Assembly: GCA_030427085.1 (NCBI GenBank)
Contig: JAUHXH010000002.1
Coordinates: 868,001 to 932,000 of the forward strand
Source of the DNA: Gammaproteobacteria bacterium
Lineage (GTDB): Bacteria > Pseudomonadota > Gammaproteobacteria > Pseudomonadales > Halieaceae
DNA length: 64,000 nt
Reading direction: 5' to 3'
Shown one piece after another: positions 60,937-64,000 of this stretch. Position numbers and translations under genes: made by a program. Numbering within the stretch: position 1 is the stretch's first letter; every line of letters starts with the position of its first letter. Below the pieces are notes generated by a model. That model was not told the origin of the DNA, searched no databases, and saw only the letters and a program-made list of their open reading frames with translations.

Positions 60937-61893
60937 GTGCAAACGCTCGATCGCGAAGTGTTGGACAAGTGCACCCAGTGGCTGGCCGAAGGTCGGCAGC
61001 CCTGGTTGTGTACCATCGTGGGCACGGTAGGTTCCGCACCTCGCCCGGTGGGTTCACTGCTGGCCTGTACAGCCGATGGGCTGCAAGTGGGGTCGGTGTC
61101 CGGCGGCTGCGTGGAGGAGGAGATGCTGGCACAGTTGCGTGCCGGTCTGGTCGAACCCGGGCGCCCCTTATTGCAGGAGTACGGCGTTACCGCCGAAGAG
61201 AACGAGCGGCTGGGTTTACCCTGTGGTGGTCGTCTCAGTCTGTTGCTCCAATCCCTGGACGCGCGTGATGCCGACTGGTTACGACCCGTGGTCGAGGCAC
61301 TGGCGGAGCGCCATTGTATTCGTCGCGAATTGACCATGGAGAGCAACGACACGCAGGTGTCGGCGGCCAACGGTTTTCAGCAGCTCCAGTGGGATGGCCA
61401 GCGACTGCAGCAGTGGTTCGGCCCGCGTCAGCGCATGCTGTTAGTGGGCGCAGGCCAGCTAGCCCGCAGTCTGGCGGAATTGGCGTTGGCGATGGACTAT
61501 GAAGTGATGGTCACCGATCCCCGCAAGGACTGGCTGGATCAGTGGGAGGGCCCCGAAGTGCCGTTGATTTCCGGCATGCCGGATGACGCCGTTCGCGACC
61601 ATGCCAGTGACGCGCACTCACTGGTGATTACCCTCACTCACGACCCGCGTATCGACGACATGGCACTAATGGAAGCACTGGCCAGCGACGCTCTGTATGT
61701 GGGTGCGCTGGGTTCGATGCGCACCACGGAAAAACGGCTTGAGCGGCTGCGGCAACTCGAGCTCAGCCAGGCGCAGTTGGATCGCTTGCATGCGCCGGTG
61801 GGTTTGGACATCGGCAGCAAAACGCCGATCGAAATTGCCGTGGCGATCATGGCCGAGCTGGTCGCTTTGAAGCGTCGGCGCAGCGGCCAATAG
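60937..61893 (+). CDS. XdhC/CoxI family molybdenum hydroxylase maturation factor
   Basis: 318 residues. XdhC proteins bind the molybdenum cofactor, help its sulfuration and insert it into xanthine dehydrogenase-type enzymes. The N-terminal XdhC_CoxI domain has GTVGSAPRPVGSLLAC and GSVSGGCVEEEM; the C-terminal Rossmann domain has LLVGAGQLARSLAELA and DALYVGALGSMRTTEKRLERL (shown in part), then GLDIGSKTPIEIAVAIMAEL. Start is GTG at 60937. It follows mocA and precedes thpR by 40 bases. Confidence 0.88.
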   Translation: MQTLDREVLDKCTQWLAEGRQPWLCTIVGTVGSAPRPVGSLLACTADGLQVGSVSGGCVEEEMLAQLRAGLVEPGRPLLQEYGVTAEENERLGLPCGGRLSLLLQSLDARDADWLRPVVEALAERHCIRRELTMESNDTQVSAANGFQQLQWDGQRLQQWFGPRQRMLLVGAGQLARSLAELALAMDYEVMVTDPRKDWLDQWEGPEVPLISGMPDDAVRDHASDAHSLVITLTHDPRIDDMALMEALASDALYVGALGSMRTTEKRLERLRQLELSQAQLDRLHAPVGLDIGSKTPIEIAVAIMAELVALKRRRSGQ

Positions 61894-61933
61894 TCGCGCA
61901 GAATTTGAAGGTCTCGACGGGAGGCATCCCTCG

Positions 61934-62467
61934 ATGAGAGTCTTTTTTGCCCTTGATCCGGAGGACTTTACCCGGCGCGCCATTGACGACTGGCGCGCGG
62001 GGGAAGCACTGGTCGGCAGGCCAGTCCCTGCGGCCAATTTTCACCTGACGCTGGCCTTCATCGGTGACTTGGCTAATGCGGAGCTGGAACGCTTGTGCCA
62101 GCGGGTTGACCGCCTGTGTGAAGAGGCGGATTTTGCCGCAGTTGACACAGTGCTGGACACTACCGGTTACTGGGCGCGCCCGGGGATATGGTGGCTCGGC
62201 CCGAGCGATACGCCCAATACGGTAACTGCGCTGGCCGAGCGCTTGCGGGGAATCGGCTCTCGCTACGGCGGGCGGGCTGATCGCAAACCCTTTCAGGCCC
62301 ATCTCACGCTATCCCGCCACTGTGAGTTACCGCCACCGGCCCCGCTGGTGGCACCAAATTTCACTCTGCAATGTCTCGACTTCTCGCTCTTTGAGTCACG
62401 TCAGGGTCGCGGTGGCGTGAGTTATCACCCCTTGGCAACCTGGTCGCTGGGTGTCGGTGGGCTCTGA
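61934..62467 (+). CDS. thpR: RNA 2',3'-cyclic phosphodiesterase
   Basis: 177 residues of the 2H phosphoesterase family. The two HxTx motifs are HLTLAFIG and HLTLSRH. It begins MRVFFALDPEDFTRRAIDDW. ThpR opens 2',3'-cyclic ends of RNA and can ligate tRNA halves in vitro. GGGAGG precedes the ATG. It may be the last gene of mocA-xdhC-thpR, although its role is unrelated. Confidence 0.9.
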   Translation: MRVFFALDPEDFTRRAIDDWRAGEALVGRPVPAANFHLTLAFIGDLANAELERLCQRVDRLCEEADFAAVDTVLDTTGYWARPGIWWLGPSDTPNTVTALAERLRGIGSRYGGRADRKPFQAHLTLSRHCELPPPAPLVAPNFTLQCLDFSLFESRQGRGGVSYHPLATWSLGVGGL

Positions 62468-62545
62468 CTCTTTCCCACATTCTTTGACTCTGGCCTGTGG
62501 GCTTGGCATGGTACGCAGGTTTTTCCATTCGGGCGGAAATGAGCC

Positions 62546-64000
<1,455 letters not shown>

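Overview
This is a 64 kb chromosomal segment from a GC-rich gammaproteobacterium. Lineage markers are Rsd, CmoA/CmoB, HemX/HemY beside hemCD, PilU, the ybeZ-ybeY-corC-lnt operon, DUF1820 and DUF1631 proteins and a PhaD/PhaF-like pair. The mix resembles Pseudomonas and the marine Cellvibrionales (for example Halieaceae), but the genus cannot be fixed from the sequence alone. Coding density is high. No gap without a gene reaches 300 bases. I saw no rRNA, tRNA, CRISPR array, prophage or insertion sequence. Non-ATG starts are frequent (about a dozen GTG or TTG).

Layout. 1-5.8 kb: end of an Acr3-like arsenite carrier, then hemC-hemD-hemX-hemY (tetrapyrrole synthesis) and a CoA-transferase. 5.8-9.3 kb: ubiD, rho and trxA on the minus strand. 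9.5-14.6 kb: a TVP38 membrane domain fused to a flavin disulfide reductase, a sirtuin, a lipoprotein alkylsulfatase-like hydrolase and a GIY-YIG protein. 14.6-18.6 kb: a hydroxyproline catabolic operon (deaminase, epimerase, dehydrogenase) with a divergent PAS-AraC regulator. 18.6-25.4 kb: an ABC-F ATPase, a DUF4124 protein, an FKBP lipoprotein, rsd, dsbB, acpH and gshA. 25.6-31.3 kb: pilU facing a moxR / VWA / zinc-ribbon / DUF1631 operon. 31.4-36.3 kb: moaA, a DASS anion transporter, a Rieske oxygenase, a Prx5-type peroxiredoxin and a methyltransferase. 36.3-39.3 kb: a PhaD-like regulator and two phasin-like proteins with histone-like tails, around an exported methyltransferase. 39.4-44.8 kb: ybeZ-ybeY-corC-lnt and miaB. 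44.9-51.8 kb: a DUF1820 protein, a class I aminotransferase, a second-type Lon protease with a heat-shock-like promoter, a radical SAM protein and cmoAB. 52-57 kb: a small unknown protein, pepD, an aspartate/aromatic aminotransferase, a large palindromic repeat and uup. 57.3-64 kb: a trans-3-hydroxyproline dehydratase, a sulfotransferase-like protein, mocA-xdhC behind a palindromic operator, thpR and the 5' part of an acetoacetyl-CoA synthetase gene.

How the genes fit together. Most loci are housekeeping: heme, quinone, glutathione, disulfide bonds, lipoprotein acylation, tRNA modification and RNA processing. Accessory metabolism points to growth on hydroxyprolines, peptides, sulfate esters and possibly steroid or aromatic compounds, with carbon storage as polyhydroxyalkanoate and acetoacetyl-CoA recovery. 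I found no single clearly new system. The best leads are regulatory: a sigma-32-like promoter before the Lon-type protease, an 11-6-11 palindrome before mocA-xdhC, three phased 10-bp repeats between yheS and a DUF4124 gene, and a 106-bp palindromic intergenic element. The protein leads are the MoxR/VWA/zinc-ribbon/DUF1631 operon and the phasin pair with DNA-binding tails.
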